Origin: JANJUB01 sp031386985
GTDB taxonomy: Bacteria; Armatimonadota; Fimbriimonadia; Fimbriimonadales; Fimbriimonadaceae
Length of the DNA stretch: 64,000 nucleotides
Assembly: GCA_031386985.1 (NCBI GenBank)
Contig: JANNCV010000020.1
Location: 62,001 to 126,000 of the forward strand
Direction: 5' to 3'
The stretch's first letter is position 1; each line of letters begins with the position of its first letter. Made by a program: the position numbers and the translations under genes. Below, one piece after another: positions 11,103 through 19,107 of the stretch. The notes beneath the pieces were generated by a model. That model worked only from the letters and a program-made list of their open reading frames with translations, ran no database searches and had not been told where the DNA came from.

Positions 11103-13484
11103 CTACGAACGATCCAGCTTTTTGCTCATGTAGGCTTGAACATCTTCGATCTTCGCGTAGTAGCCCTTGTCGTAAATTTCGTTGAAGGTGCCCTCTCCGA
11201 GCGCAAGTTCAACTTCATCACGGGCTTCATCAAACAGATTCGTGTAAAACATGCTTGAGAGGCAATAGTTCTCTTCATTTAGCCGATCGTGAAATCCGCA
11301 CAGATAAGCAGCCTGGGTGTGCAATTTGACGCCGGCATAGGTTGGAACCAAGCAACGGCACGTAAAGACAAGGCCACGCAAATGCCCGATGCTCAAAAGA
11401 ATATCGAAAGACTCAAGAAGTGCGCCTTCCGCCGAATCGAACTCCTGCTGCACAAGACTATAAATCCCCCATGTCATTCGCTCGTAGCCTCGAATCAGGG
11501 GGCTAGTGTCCCGGCCAAGCGAACAGAGAAAGTGCTGAGCGTCCGCAAACTGGCCCGTCTCAACACAAATACCAGCCGCATTACAACGCGCGAATTGCGC
11601 CCCAAGGGTCTCGCCTAGCTTGTCGGCCAAGGCTATCGTCTCCTCAAATGCAGAGAGTGCCTTATTGAGTTCACCAGAAAACCATGCGCTCAGCCCAAAA
11701 TTGTTGTAGATTCGCGCCTTGACGGACTCCAGGTTGCTATCCATAGTCAAGCTGAGTGCGATGCGAAGATGTTCATTTGCTAGATCAAACTGCTGCACCA
11801 GAATCAGCATCGAGGCCGCCATGTTGTTCAATCGAGCGGCAAATTCGGAGTTATCAATCACGCACTCGGCGGATTGCCTGAGCCAAGCCGCTCCTTCTTC
11901 ATACCACCCGCAGTGCATCCAAAAGTCATAGAGCGAGTCGCATAGCGTGAAGATCTGTTCATTTAGCCCCCGAACGTTGGCCCATCCCAGCGCTCCATAG
12001 AGGTCATCCAGGTTCGCCTCATAGTCCTCGGTGGCGCCCGTCTCAGATAGCTTTTGGGCAAACCGCGATGAGGATTCAGCGAAATGGCGGGCGTGGTTAT
12101 CGCGAAATCTTCCGTTCCGCTTCTTGCTTTTAGCAAAAATGTATTCCCTCAAACCGGCGCTCAAGTAATAGCGGTCATCGAGTGCGTGCGTCAATATTCC
12201 CATTGCGGCGAGCGAATCGAGACTTATCTTAGCTTCAAAAACTTGAGCGTGGGCTTCGGAAGTGATTGATCCCGAAAAAGCCGCGCATGCGCGCAGCGCC
12301 TCAGTTTGCTCCTCGCTGAGACCCCCCAAGAGGCTCTTAAACGTCTCTTTCAGTCCGGGACGACCTCTCGTAAAAGCGTGGCGAGCAAGTTGGGAATTTC
12401 CATAAGCGGCGGCGGCGGCCTCGATTGCCGCTGGAATCCCGCCCAACTGATCGCAAATTTCGACTACCTCTTCGTAATCGGGATCGAAATCAGGAGATTG
12501 AACGAGGAGTCGCTCGCTAAACAGATCGGCGGCATCCGAAGTTACGCCGCTCACTGACATCGGCCCCAACCGGAAGTTAGAAACGCTCGAAAGGGCGATA
12601 GGATCGCGTGAGGTGAGCAATATCTGCAGATTCGGGCAGCCTCGGATTAACTCAGAGACCAACGGAACGACATCGCTCAACCGCGATTCACAAGCGTCTA
12701 AGATAAGGGTTTGCTCCCGGGTGGCAAAGAGGTTGGCGAGCCGTTCCAACGCGGGCAACTTCATGTCGGCGCGATAGCCGATTCTGCCAATGATTGCGCT
12801 CGCTAAATCAGTTTGTCCAATCCGATCAACGCGGAAAAACCACACACCGTCGGGTTGCCGATCTAATAGCTCGTTGCCGAACTCCGCCGCAATCCGCGAT
12901 TTTCCCATCCCCGCTGGACCAACGATCGCAACCGCCCGGGATAGATAAAAGCGAATGCTAAGCTGTTCAATCTCAGCTTTTCGCCCCACAAAACGAGTTC
13001 CGAAAGAAGGCAGATTATTCGTGGCTAGGGGGTGGCCACGAGTTGCTTTTCCGCTATCACTCCAACGAGTTTGAACCTTGTAAAGAACTTCGGGGACAGG
13101 GAATCCGCTCAATTGGGTACGAGCAAGCGGAACAAATCGGCGGCTCTGAAACGCCTCGCCGATAATAGAACGGGTCGCCGAGCAGATAAGAAGCGTTCCA
13201 GTTGGAGTGACGGAAAGCATGCTTTGGGTCCGCAGCAGAACTTCCTCATCGTTGCTGCTAACCTCTAAAACCGTTACAACGGCTCGAATGTTTCCGTTGA
13301 GCTCGAAGCACTCCTCTGAGGCCATGATCGCCCCCGATGCGGTCGGAAACGGGGCGATGAGAGTGTTTACCGGAAAACCAGGCACCTCCGAATCCGGTGA
13401 GATATCTTTCAGCCGAGCGATTTGGGGCGGAGCTAAGCCTTCGACGAGCAGAAACGCTGTTATGCCCGTCGGACTTTGACCCAT
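11103..13484 (-). CDS. NB-ARC ATPase / TPR regulator with degenerate cyclase-like N-terminus
   Basis: The product is 793 residues. Residues 1-140 align in layout with the class III cyclase domain of the protein at 35948 (FLLVEG for FLFTDIEG; CSATRSI for VSQTTLN). They lack the two metal Asp residues and the transition-state Asn/Arg, so the domain should not make cAMP. Residues about 165-400 are an NB-ARC/AP-ATPase: FVGRKAEIEQL, Walker A GPAGMGKS at 189-196, the Asp-containing LILDAC, and LLTSRDP. From about 520 to the end are TPR-like helical repeats. It is probably a signal-sensing STAND protein. It lies about 85 bp ahead of rplA. Confidence 0.75.
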   Translation of the reverse strand: MGQSPTGITAFLLVEGLAPPQIARLKDISPDSEVPGFPVNTLIAPFPTASGAIMASEECFELNGNIRAVVTVLEVSSNDEEVLLRTQSMLSVTPTGTLLICSATRSIIGEAFQSRRFVPLARTQLSGFPVPEVLYKVQTRWSDSGKATRGHPLATNNLPSFGTRFVGRKAEIEQLSIRFYLSRAVAIVGPAGMGKSRIAAEFGNELLDRQPDGVWFFRVDRIGQTDLASAIIGRIGYRADMKLPALERLANLFATREQTLILDACESRLSDVVPLVSELIRGCPNLQILLTSRDPIALSSVSNFRLGPMSVSGVTSDAADLFSERLLVQSPDFDPDYEEVVEICDQLGGIPAAIEAAAAAYGNSQLARHAFTRGRPGLKETFKSLLGGLSEEQTEALRACAAFSGSITSEAHAQVFEAKISLDSLAAMGILTHALDDRYYLSAGLREYIFAKSKKRNGRFRDNHARHFAESSSRFAQKLSETGATEDYEANLDDLYGALGWANVRGLNEQIFTLCDSLYDFWMHCGWYEEGAAWLRQSAECVIDNSEFAARLNNMAASMLILVQQFDLANEHLRIALSLTMDSNLESVKARIYNNFGLSAWFSGELNKALSAFEETIALADKLGETLGAQFARCNAAGICVETGQFADAQHFLCSLGRDTSPLIRGYERMTWGIYSLVQQEFDSAEGALLESFDILLSIGHLRGLVFTCRCLVPTYAGVKLHTQAAYLCGFHDRLNEENYCLSSMFYTNLFDEARDEVELALGEGTFNEIYDKGYYAKIEDVQAYMSKKLDRS

Positions 13485-13502
13485 TAGGTCATCATCTTAC
13501 CG

Positions 13503-13859
13503 CTACGCTGAAGCGCGCCACTGTCGTTGGAAAACGCCATGCACATATTCGGCTACTGTCACCCTTTCTTCGTGAGATTCGGGGGCGAACTTGAAGCCAG
13601 TGATATACATCCCTTCCTCGTCTGGGCTTGAGTACCGAGCGTTGCCCTTCATTTCAAGTGGTTTCTGGCCATCTTGCCCAAGCTGAATTGTAAGCAAACG
13701 GTCCGTGGGGAGCGGTTCCTTTGATCGCAACTGAACACCGCCCAAGCCAATGTCCACCAACATTGCTCGATACGGTTCCGTTTCTTCAGAATCGTAAATC
13801 ATAACGCACTCGACATATTCAAATCGTGCGTAGAACCTTAAATCGGTGTTAAATGCCAT
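13503..13859 (-). CDS. PilZ domain protein (c-di-GMP effector)
   Basis: The product is 118 residues and is essentially one PilZ domain. RFYARFEYVEC carries the RxxxR-type arm near the N-terminus, and DIGLGGVQLRS is the D/NxSxxG-like loop, here with Leu in place of the Ser. The domain normally binds cyclic di-GMP. The frame can also start from a TTG at 13877, but the ATG at 13859 with GAGAG about 12 nt upstream gives a compact domain, so I chose it. No partner is adjacent; it is divergent from pfkA. Confidence 0.8.
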   Translation of the reverse strand: MAFNTDLRFYARFEYVECVMIYDSEETEPYRAMLVDIGLGGVQLRSKEPLPTDRLLTIQLGQDGQKPLEMKGNARYSSPDEEGMYITGFKFAPESHEERVTVAEYVHGVFQRQWRASA

Positions 13860-13972
13860 TGCGAATCGCTCTCTCAATAGAATGTCGGCTCAATCATTCG
13901 AAATCTTTCGGTTGTTTCTGCAAAAATATTCACGGATTTACGGGCCGGCGCTGCGTATATTAAGCTGATAAC

Positions 13973-14935
13973 TTGAAAAGGATCGGATTGATTACAAGCG
14001 GAGGTGATGCTCCGGGGATGAATGCGGCTATCCGGGCGGCTGTGCGAGCGGCTACTGGCCGGGGCGTTGCCGTGACCGGCTTTTACAACGGATACGATGG
14101 GATACTCGGCGAAAAATCCATTGAACTCACCTCAAAAGCTGTAGGCGGAATCATTACGATGGGCGGAACAATGTTGCGCTCGGCCCGTTCGTCCGAGTTC
14201 CGAACCGATGAGGGCCGAGCTAAAGCGGCTGCGAACCTTAGAAAGCTTAACGTAGAAGGGCTCGTTGTTATTGGCGGAGACGGCTCACTCACCGGTGCGC
14301 TAAAGCTCTGGGAAGAACATAATATCCCCGTCATGGGCGTTCCCGGCTCCATTGACAATGATATCTCCGGTTCGGACTTTTCCATTGGATTTGATACCGC
14401 CGTCCAAACGGCCGTGGGCGCGATTGATCGCCTCCGCGATACGGCTTACTCCCACGAGAGAGTATTCGTCGTCGAGGTGATGGGGCGTCGTAATGGATTT
14501 ATCGCTCTCGAAGCCGGATTAGCTTGCGGGGCCGAGGCGATTTTGATTCCCGAAGTGCCTTACTCGCTTCACGAGATATGCGATCAAATGCAGAGTTCGG
14601 CAAGCCGCGGAAAGAAGAGTTCAATCATCGTGGTTGCCGAAGGCGCCGCCCGAGCTAGTGATATCAAAGACTTCATTGAGCGCAATACGGGATTTGAAGC
14701 CCGTTACTTGGTCTTGGGGCATATGCAGCGGGGCGGAACCCCGAGCGCTTTTGATCGGGTTCTGGCTCTTAGGCTCGGTGCGCATGCTTCAAGCCGTCTG
14801 ATCGCGGGAAATGCGGGCGAAATGGTGGGGGTTGATGGCAGCAAACTCGTTTCACATCCTCTGAACTACGTCTTGGCGACGGAGCGAAACGTTGACCCCG
14901 AAAAGCTAGTTTTGGCCGGTGTAATGGCGCAATGA
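13973..14935 (+). CDS. pfkA: ATP-dependent 6-phosphofructokinase
   Basis: It phosphorylates fructose-6-phosphate to the 1,6-bisphosphate in glycolysis. The 320 residues show all PfkA hallmarks: GGDAPGMNAAIR at the start, GGDGSLTG for nucleotide binding, PGSIDNDISGSD with the catalytic Asp, MGRRNGFIALEAG, and the late GHMQRGG loop. The start is a TTG at 13973 with no SD. A TATATT hexamer lies 11 nt upstream, so the transcript may have a very short leader. Its stop overlaps fruK by 4 bp. Confidence 0.94.
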   Translation: MKRIGLITSGGDAPGMNAAIRAAVRAATGRGVAVTGFYNGYDGILGEKSIELTSKAVGGIITMGGTMLRSARSSEFRTDEGRAKAAANLRKLNVEGLVVIGGDGSLTGALKLWEEHNIPVMGVPGSIDNDISGSDFSIGFDTAVQTAVGAIDRLRDTAYSHERVFVVEVMGRRNGFIALEAGLACGAEAILIPEVPYSLHEICDQMQSSASRGKKSSIIVVAEGAARASDIKDFIERNTGFEARYLVLGHMQRGGTPSAFDRVLALRLGAHASSRLIAGNAGEMVGVDGSKLVSHPLNYVLATERNVDPEKLVLAGVMAQ

Positions 14936-15855
14936 TTCTCACGGTTACGCTAAACCCATCGCTCGATCACGCGCTGTTTGTCTCGGAGCTGAAACTTCAT
15001 GACACCAATCGGGCCGTTAAGACATTCAAAGATGCGGGTGGAAAGGGCGTAAATCTCTCCCGCGTTCTGGCGGAGCTAGGCGCGGAAACCATGGCAACGG
15101 GTTTTTTGGGGGGCGGACCAGGGGCATACATTAGGGCCGTTCTGGACCGGCAGGGTGTCACCCATCAGTTTGTCGAAGTTGAAGGCGATACCCGCGTCAA
15201 TTTCTCGGTGGAGGATGAAAGCGAGAACCCGCCGACGACCTTGAACGAGCCCGGAGCCTTTGTTTCTCCGGCGAAACTTTCGGAGCTGTTTTCGTTGGTT
15301 GGCGAACTTTCAAAGCGGGCCTCGTGGGTGTGCCTCGGCGGCTCATTGCCTCCCGGCGTTCCCAAGAGCGTTTACGCCGATATCATTGCGACTTTGCCCA
15401 ACGCCAAGATCGCGCTCGATGCCGACGGCGAGCCCCTATCCCTAGCTCTCGGTTCGAAACTTGGCTTGCTCAAGCCCAACCAAGCCGAGGCTGAACGCTT
15501 GTTTGGCCGGAAATTGGACACCGATAGAGATGTCATCGAAGCAGTAAAGTGGCTCGGCGAGAAAGCCGATTACGCCTTTATATCGCGAGGCGAGCATGGC
15601 GCGGTTTTAGCGTGCGATGAGGGCATCTTTTGGGGCAAGACCCCGGAAGTAGACGCCGTCTCCACCATCGGAAGCGGCGACTCCTTCATCGCCGGGTTCC
15701 TCTGGTCGCTCACCGCCGGCCTCTCTATCCAGCAATCCTTCCAATGGGCCCTCGCCGCCGGAGCCGCAACCGCAACCACCGACGGCTCCGAAATCGGGCG
15801 AAAGCCAGTCATCGAGCGGCTGTTCGGTCAGGCATCCGTATCGCGGGCGGGATGA
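14932..15855 (+). CDS. fruK: 1-phosphofructokinase / PfkB-family hexose-phosphate kinase
   Basis: The 307-residue PfkB-family kinase has the substrate motif AGGKGVNLSRVLAELG near residues 36-51 and the C-terminal anion-hole/catalytic-base signature STIGSGDSFIAGF, with the catalytic Asp. The overall pattern MILTVTLNPSLDH is that of FruK/LacC/PfkB enzymes. It could phosphorylate fructose-1-phosphate, tagatose-6-phosphate or fructose-6-phosphate. No fructose PTS genes are next to it. It overlaps pfkA by ATGA, so two unrelated phosphofructokinases are translationally coupled. Confidence 0.85.
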   Translation: MILTVTLNPSLDHALFVSELKLHDTNRAVKTFKDAGGKGVNLSRVLAELGAETMATGFLGGGPGAYIRAVLDRQGVTHQFVEVEGDTRVNFSVEDESENPPTTLNEPGAFVSPAKLSELFSLVGELSKRASWVCLGGSLPPGVPKSVYADIIATLPNAKIALDADGEPLSLALGSKLGLLKPNQAEAERLFGRKLDTDRDVIEAVKWLGEKADYAFISRGEHGAVLACDEGIFWGKTPEVDAVSTIGSGDSFIAGFLWSLTAGLSIQQSFQWALAAGAATATTDGSEIGRKPVIERLFGQASVSRAG

Positions 15856-15868
15856 CGCTGTTCACGCT

Positions 15869-15930
15869 CGCTTGTAGTCTGGTCGGCAGAGCGCCACACA
15901 GGCAGGGCCGGTATGTGGCGCGAATGTGCG
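15869..15930 (+). repeat. Palindromic intergenic repeat, copy A
   Basis: This unit of about 62 bp contains the inverted repeat GCGCCACA...TGTGGCGC around a 15-nt GC-rich loop. It matches copy B (16728-16790) with only a few differences. It lies directly after the fruK stop. Confidence 0.75.
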
Positions 15931-15978
15931 CGTAGCTCACTCAAGGGCGACACTCGAGTGTCGCCACCCGCCCAGGAC

Positions 15979-16452
15979 TTAGCCTCCGACAGTAGATATC
16001 GTGCCGTTGAAGTCAACCCTAACGTTGACGAAGTCGGTGCTTGCCGAAAATGTCGCGTTGCCAGTCGCGCCAACAAAACGGCCGGTCCCGCCGGTCATCG
16101 TATAGGTGCCAACCGCCGTTGTCCCAGTTGTAAACTGGCCAGCGACCGCGACAGAAAGCACGTCGCCGTTTGCGGCAGTGAAGTCAATCGTTCCGGTGAA
16201 TGCTCCGGTGAACGGATTGAGCAGCAACGTTTCGACCCGCGTGTATTGGCCGAGTTGAGTCGCGTTTCCCGAAGCGTGGATCGTGAACACTGCTCCGCCG
16301 GGCGTCGGCACAATGCTGACAATGGTCCCAGCGGCGTGACCCTTGAATGGGACTTGCTCGCTCAGGGCAGCCGAATAGCCCCCCGAGACGGTAGACAGAA
16401 GAACGATAGCGAACGCGCAGATGCGCGCACATCGAGTGATCATTGATTTCAT
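15979..16452 (-). CDS. Secreted beta-rich protein of unknown function
   Basis: The 157-residue protein has an N-terminal signal peptide (basic start, hydrophobic core IVLLSTVSGGYSA, cleavage near residue 29). The rest is rich in Gly, Thr, Ala and alternating hydrophobics (TGTIDF, GTYTMTGGTGRFVGATG), as in small secreted beta-barrels such as allene-oxide-cyclase-like or DUF3224-like domains. I cannot assign a function. It lies between repeat copies A and B and is transcribed opposite to its neighbours. Confidence 0.65.
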   Translation of the reverse strand: MKSMITRCARICAFAIVLLSTVSGGYSAALSEQVPFKGHAAGTIVSIVPTPGGAVFTIHASGNATQLGQYTRVETLLLNPFTGAFTGTIDFTAANGDVLSVAVAGQFTTGTTAVGTYTMTGGTGRFVGATGNATFSASTDFVNVRVDFNGTISTVGG

Positions 16453-16664
16453 GTTTGGGCTCCTTTAAGCTCCTTGCGCCCTGGCTGCCTCCTAAGGGGG
16501 AGATCAGTTGCAAAGGCCTCTTGCTTAGGCGCTAGCATACCGCTAGGTCGACACTCTTGCAAAGAATCGACTGCAATCCCGTAAATTTGCTTGCAATGTG
16601 ACAGTGGCCGCCCTGCCTCCGACCTTTAAGGCACCTCTGGGTCCTCGCGCCACACACTGCCTCT

Positions 16665-16790
16665 CACGCTCGCGCCATATGCTGCCCTCCCGTCGGACCG
16701 GGACGTGCCGCTGGCTATGTGGCGCATCGCTTGTAATCTAGTCGGCAGAGCGCCACACAGGCAGGGCCGGTGTGTGGCGCGAAAGGTGCG
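16665..16790 (+). repeat. Palindromic intergenic repeat, copy B (composite)
   Basis: The left half (16665-16727) starts CACGCTCGCGCCATATG and ends TATGTGGCGCAT. The right half (16728-16790) is nearly identical to copy A. Both halves carry GCGCCA...TGGCGC inverted repeats. The flanking bases 16600-16665 contain a further partial unit (CGCGCCACACACTGCC). The rest of the gap 16453-16834 shows no gene. Confidence 0.7.
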
Positions 16791-16834
16791 CAATCAGGGC
16801 CACGCCCGCGGCGTCTGGTAGAATCGCCACGAGC

Positions 16835-17692
16835 ATGGCGACAGAATCAAGTGACCTTGACATTAGGTTTTATGGCCCCATCCTCGATTGTCTTCGGGAG
16901 CTTGGAGGCTCGGGGACGCCGAGAGAGGTTTTGTCAATCGTGATGCAGCGTGTCCCTCTTACCGATGAGGAGTTGGCATTAACCAACAAGAATGGCGGAA
17001 GCAAGGTTGAGAACGAGATTCACTGGGCCAGAAACGATCTCAAAGATCTGGGCCTACTTGACGGTTCAACTAGGGGCGTATGGCGGCTTACTGAAGACGG
17101 GGCAAAGAAGCGATTAGATGTTGATTCCGCAAGAGCCATACGCCTGGAATTGCGTGACATCCGGAAGCAGCACGGAATACTGCGCAGAGCTACCAACAGA
17201 TCGGAGGAAGTGGCAACAAGTTTCGAACACGACGAAGGTGAGAGCAGCAGCCTGCTGACCGTTCTCATGTCCCTCTCGCCGGCCGGGTTTGAGCGACTGT
17301 CGCAGCTCATTCTGCGGGAGGCGGGGTTTTCGGAGGTCCATGTGACCGGGAAATCAGGAGATGGGGGTATTGATGGGCATGGCATCCTACAAGTTAATGA
17401 GTTGGTCAGCTTCCGCGTACTGTTTCAGTGCAAGCGATATCGGGATGCTGTTGGACCCAGCTACATCCGGGACTTTCGAGGCGCGATGACGGGCCGAGCC
17501 GATAAGGGAATCATTCTCACTACCAGTTCATTCACCCGGGAGGCGGAGAACGAAGCGACCAGAGACGGAGCCCCCCCGATCGAACTAGTTGATGGCTCGC
17601 GATTGGTTAAGCTCATGGAACGATTAGGCATCGGCGTCACCCCGCGAACGGTGTTCGACGTCGATGACGACTTCTTTGCGCCGTACCGATAA
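16835..17692 (+). CDS. mrr: Mrr-type modification-dependent restriction endonuclease
   Basis: The 285 residues have the two-domain Mrr layout. An N-terminal winged-helix Mrr_N domain (about 8-95) is followed by a PD-(D/E)xK nuclease domain from about 145. The catalytic set is visible: Glu153 in FERLSQLILREAGF, Asp180 in SGDGGIDGHG, and Gln198-Cys-Lys200 in FQCKRY. The family cuts methylated foreign DNA without a cognate methylase, and none is seen here. The frame is open further upstream, but the ATG at 16835 matches the family start. It sits between repeat copies B and C, suggesting it arrived as, or within, a mobile piece. Confidence 0.88.
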   Translation: MATESSDLDIRFYGPILDCLRELGGSGTPREVLSIVMQRVPLTDEELALTNKNGGSKVENEIHWARNDLKDLGLLDGSTRGVWRLTEDGAKKRLDVDSARAIRLELRDIRKQHGILRRATNRSEEVATSFEHDEGESSSLLTVLMSLSPAGFERLSQLILREAGFSEVHVTGKSGDGGIDGHGILQVNELVSFRVLFQCKRYRDAVGPSYIRDFRGAMTGRADKGIILTTSSFTREAENEATRDGAPPIELVDGSRLVKLMERLGIGVTPRTVFDVDDDFFAPYR

Positions 17693-17777
17693 CGGGCCGG
17701 AAAGGTACCAGACGGCGGACCTTTGAGCGAAGGATGCGGAGCCGTCCCCGCTCTTGTCGTCTGTCTCCCCACTCGTT

Positions 17778-17840
17778 CACGCTCGCGCCATATGCCGCCC
17801 CTGGCCATGTGGCGCATTGCTTGTAATCGGGTAGCCACCA
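17778..17840 (+). repeat. Palindromic intergenic repeat, copy C (shortened)
   Basis: It shares CACGCTCGCGCCATATG, then TGGC(C)ATGTGGCGCAT and GCTTGTAATC, with copy B, but about 20 bp of the middle is missing and the right half is lost. The inverted GCGCCATA/TATGGCGC-like arms remain. It lies about 85 bp after mrr. Confidence 0.65.
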
Positions 17841-17938
17841 GAGCCTGTCGTTAGCATCGAACCCTCGCTCGGGTGGAATTTGTCGTCTGTCGGCGGGCAT
17901 ATGTCGCTTGTCGGTGGCACCGACGCACGATTCTAGCC

Positions 17939-18050
17939 CCCCGACACGCGATTCTTGCCAGCCGACAAGCGACCCGAGCCCGCCGACAAGCAACCCAAAC
18001 CCGCCGACAGCCAACCCAAGCCTGCCGACAGTCGATCCGAGCCGATTGAC
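17939..18050 (+). repeat. Degenerate 21-bp tandem repeat
   Basis: About five units of consensus CCCGCCGACAAGCNACCCNAG follow each other between 17939 and 18050, and partial inverted units (TGTCGGCGGGC, CTTGTCGG) lie at 17887-17915. The 21-bp period keeps several frames open on both strands, producing repetitive but unconvincing ORFs. The gene-free gap 17693-18117 holds only this array and repeat C. Confidence 0.7.
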
Positions 18051-18117
18051 AAAGCATGCCCTCTATTTGGTATGCTCGCCCAATGCGCCGAGGGGCGCGA
18101 GCCAGGAGAATCTAGAC

Positions 18118-19089
18118 ATGCCTTTTAGCGGACCAAGCAGTTACCTTTCGACTACCGACGAATTTATCGCCCATTGGGTGGATGTCAATGCCGCTCTCAC
18201 CCCCGATCTTGTGCTTCCGGGCGGAACTACGCTCGCGAATATGCAAACCAAACGGGCGACGCTTGCCGCCGATATCACCGCCCTCGAAGGTGTGATTAAC
18301 GTGATGGAGAATCGGCGAACGGGCCGCGATATTGGGCGGGTTGCCATGGCCAGCTTTATCAATGCGTTCAATCGCTTCGTTCGCGGCATCCTGGCTAATT
18401 CGACTTACGTGGGAGAACTGCACAAGTTGCCCGATTTTCGGGCTCAATTTGGCCATTGGAATACGGCGATGGACGACACCTCGAATACGTGGACGACGAT
18501 CAACGCCTCGCCTCCCGCCGGATTCACGCCGCCGCTCATTTTGCCTAGTGGAACGACGCTCGCCGCCTTCAACACCGCCGTCGCCGCATTCAAAACCCAG
18601 GCCACCGATCTCACCAACGCCGAGCAAGATGTCGTCCGCGAGCTTGAGGAAAGGGAGGCGACCTATCTGGACATTAGGGACGATCTCGCGCTTTATCGAA
18701 CGGCGGTCGAAGGCTCGTTTATCGAGGGGCATCCGCTGGTTTTGTCCATCCCGCGCCTCGCGCCATTGCCGGGGCATACGCCCGATGCGGTCGTGCTGAC
18801 CATGGTTTGGAATCCGGCGACGGGCAAGGCCGACGCCTCGTGGACCGCCTCCACCGACCCCGATTTCTTGCACTACCAAGTTCGCCGAGACGGCTCCGCG
18901 CCTTATAACACGAACACCGAGCAAGTAGTAGCAACCTTCCCGGCGGGAACGCTTTCGTTCTCGACGGATGCGGGGCTAGTAACACCGGGCTCGACGATGG
19001 GGTTCAAAGTTTACGTGGTGCTGACAACGGGGAATCAGAAGGGAAGCAACGCCGTAAGCGTAACCCACCCCGACGACGGCCCTCCGTAG
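18118..19089 (+). CDS. Uncharacterised helical protein with C-terminal fibronectin-like domain
   Basis: I do not recognise this 323-residue protein. Residues about 10-235 are predicted mainly helical, with two copies of a PGGTTLA.../PSGTTLAAF motif (LVLPGGTTLANMQTKRATL near 43 and LILPSGTTLAAFNTAVAAF near 141), suggesting an internal duplication. Residues about 250-320 resemble a fibronectin type III fold (LTMVWNPATGKADASWTAS...YQVRRDG). There is no signal peptide. The ATG at 18118 follows AGGAG at a good distance; the longer frame upstream only translates the 21-bp repeat. Confidence 0.7.
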   Translation: MPFSGPSSYLSTTDEFIAHWVDVNAALTPDLVLPGGTTLANMQTKRATLAADITALEGVINVMENRRTGRDIGRVAMASFINAFNRFVRGILANSTYVGELHKLPDFRAQFGHWNTAMDDTSNTWTTINASPPAGFTPPLILPSGTTLAAFNTAVAAFKTQATDLTNAEQDVVRELEEREATYLDIRDDLALYRTAVEGSFIEGHPLVLSIPRLAPLPGHTPDAVVLTMVWNPATGKADASWTASTDPDFLHYQVRRDGSAPYNTNTEQVVATFPAGTLSFSTDAGLVTPGSTMGFKVYVVLTTGNQKGSNAVSVTHPDDGPP

Positions 19090-19107
19090 GAGAAGGGTTC
19101 CATTAAG

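Noticed and set aside
16835..17692. A larger restriction-modification or defence island
   Set aside because: No methyltransferase, helicase, toxin or integrase gene flanks mrr; the neighbours are housekeeping or uncharacterised genes.
17637..18014. Minus-strand ORF with repeating Val-Gly-Gly-Leu pattern
   Set aside because: It only translates the 21-bp tandem array and repeat C; it has no recognisable protein family and no usable start.
17939..18050. CRISPR array
   Set aside because: The repeat unit is 21 bp with no spacers between units and no cas genes nearby; it is a direct tandem repeat.
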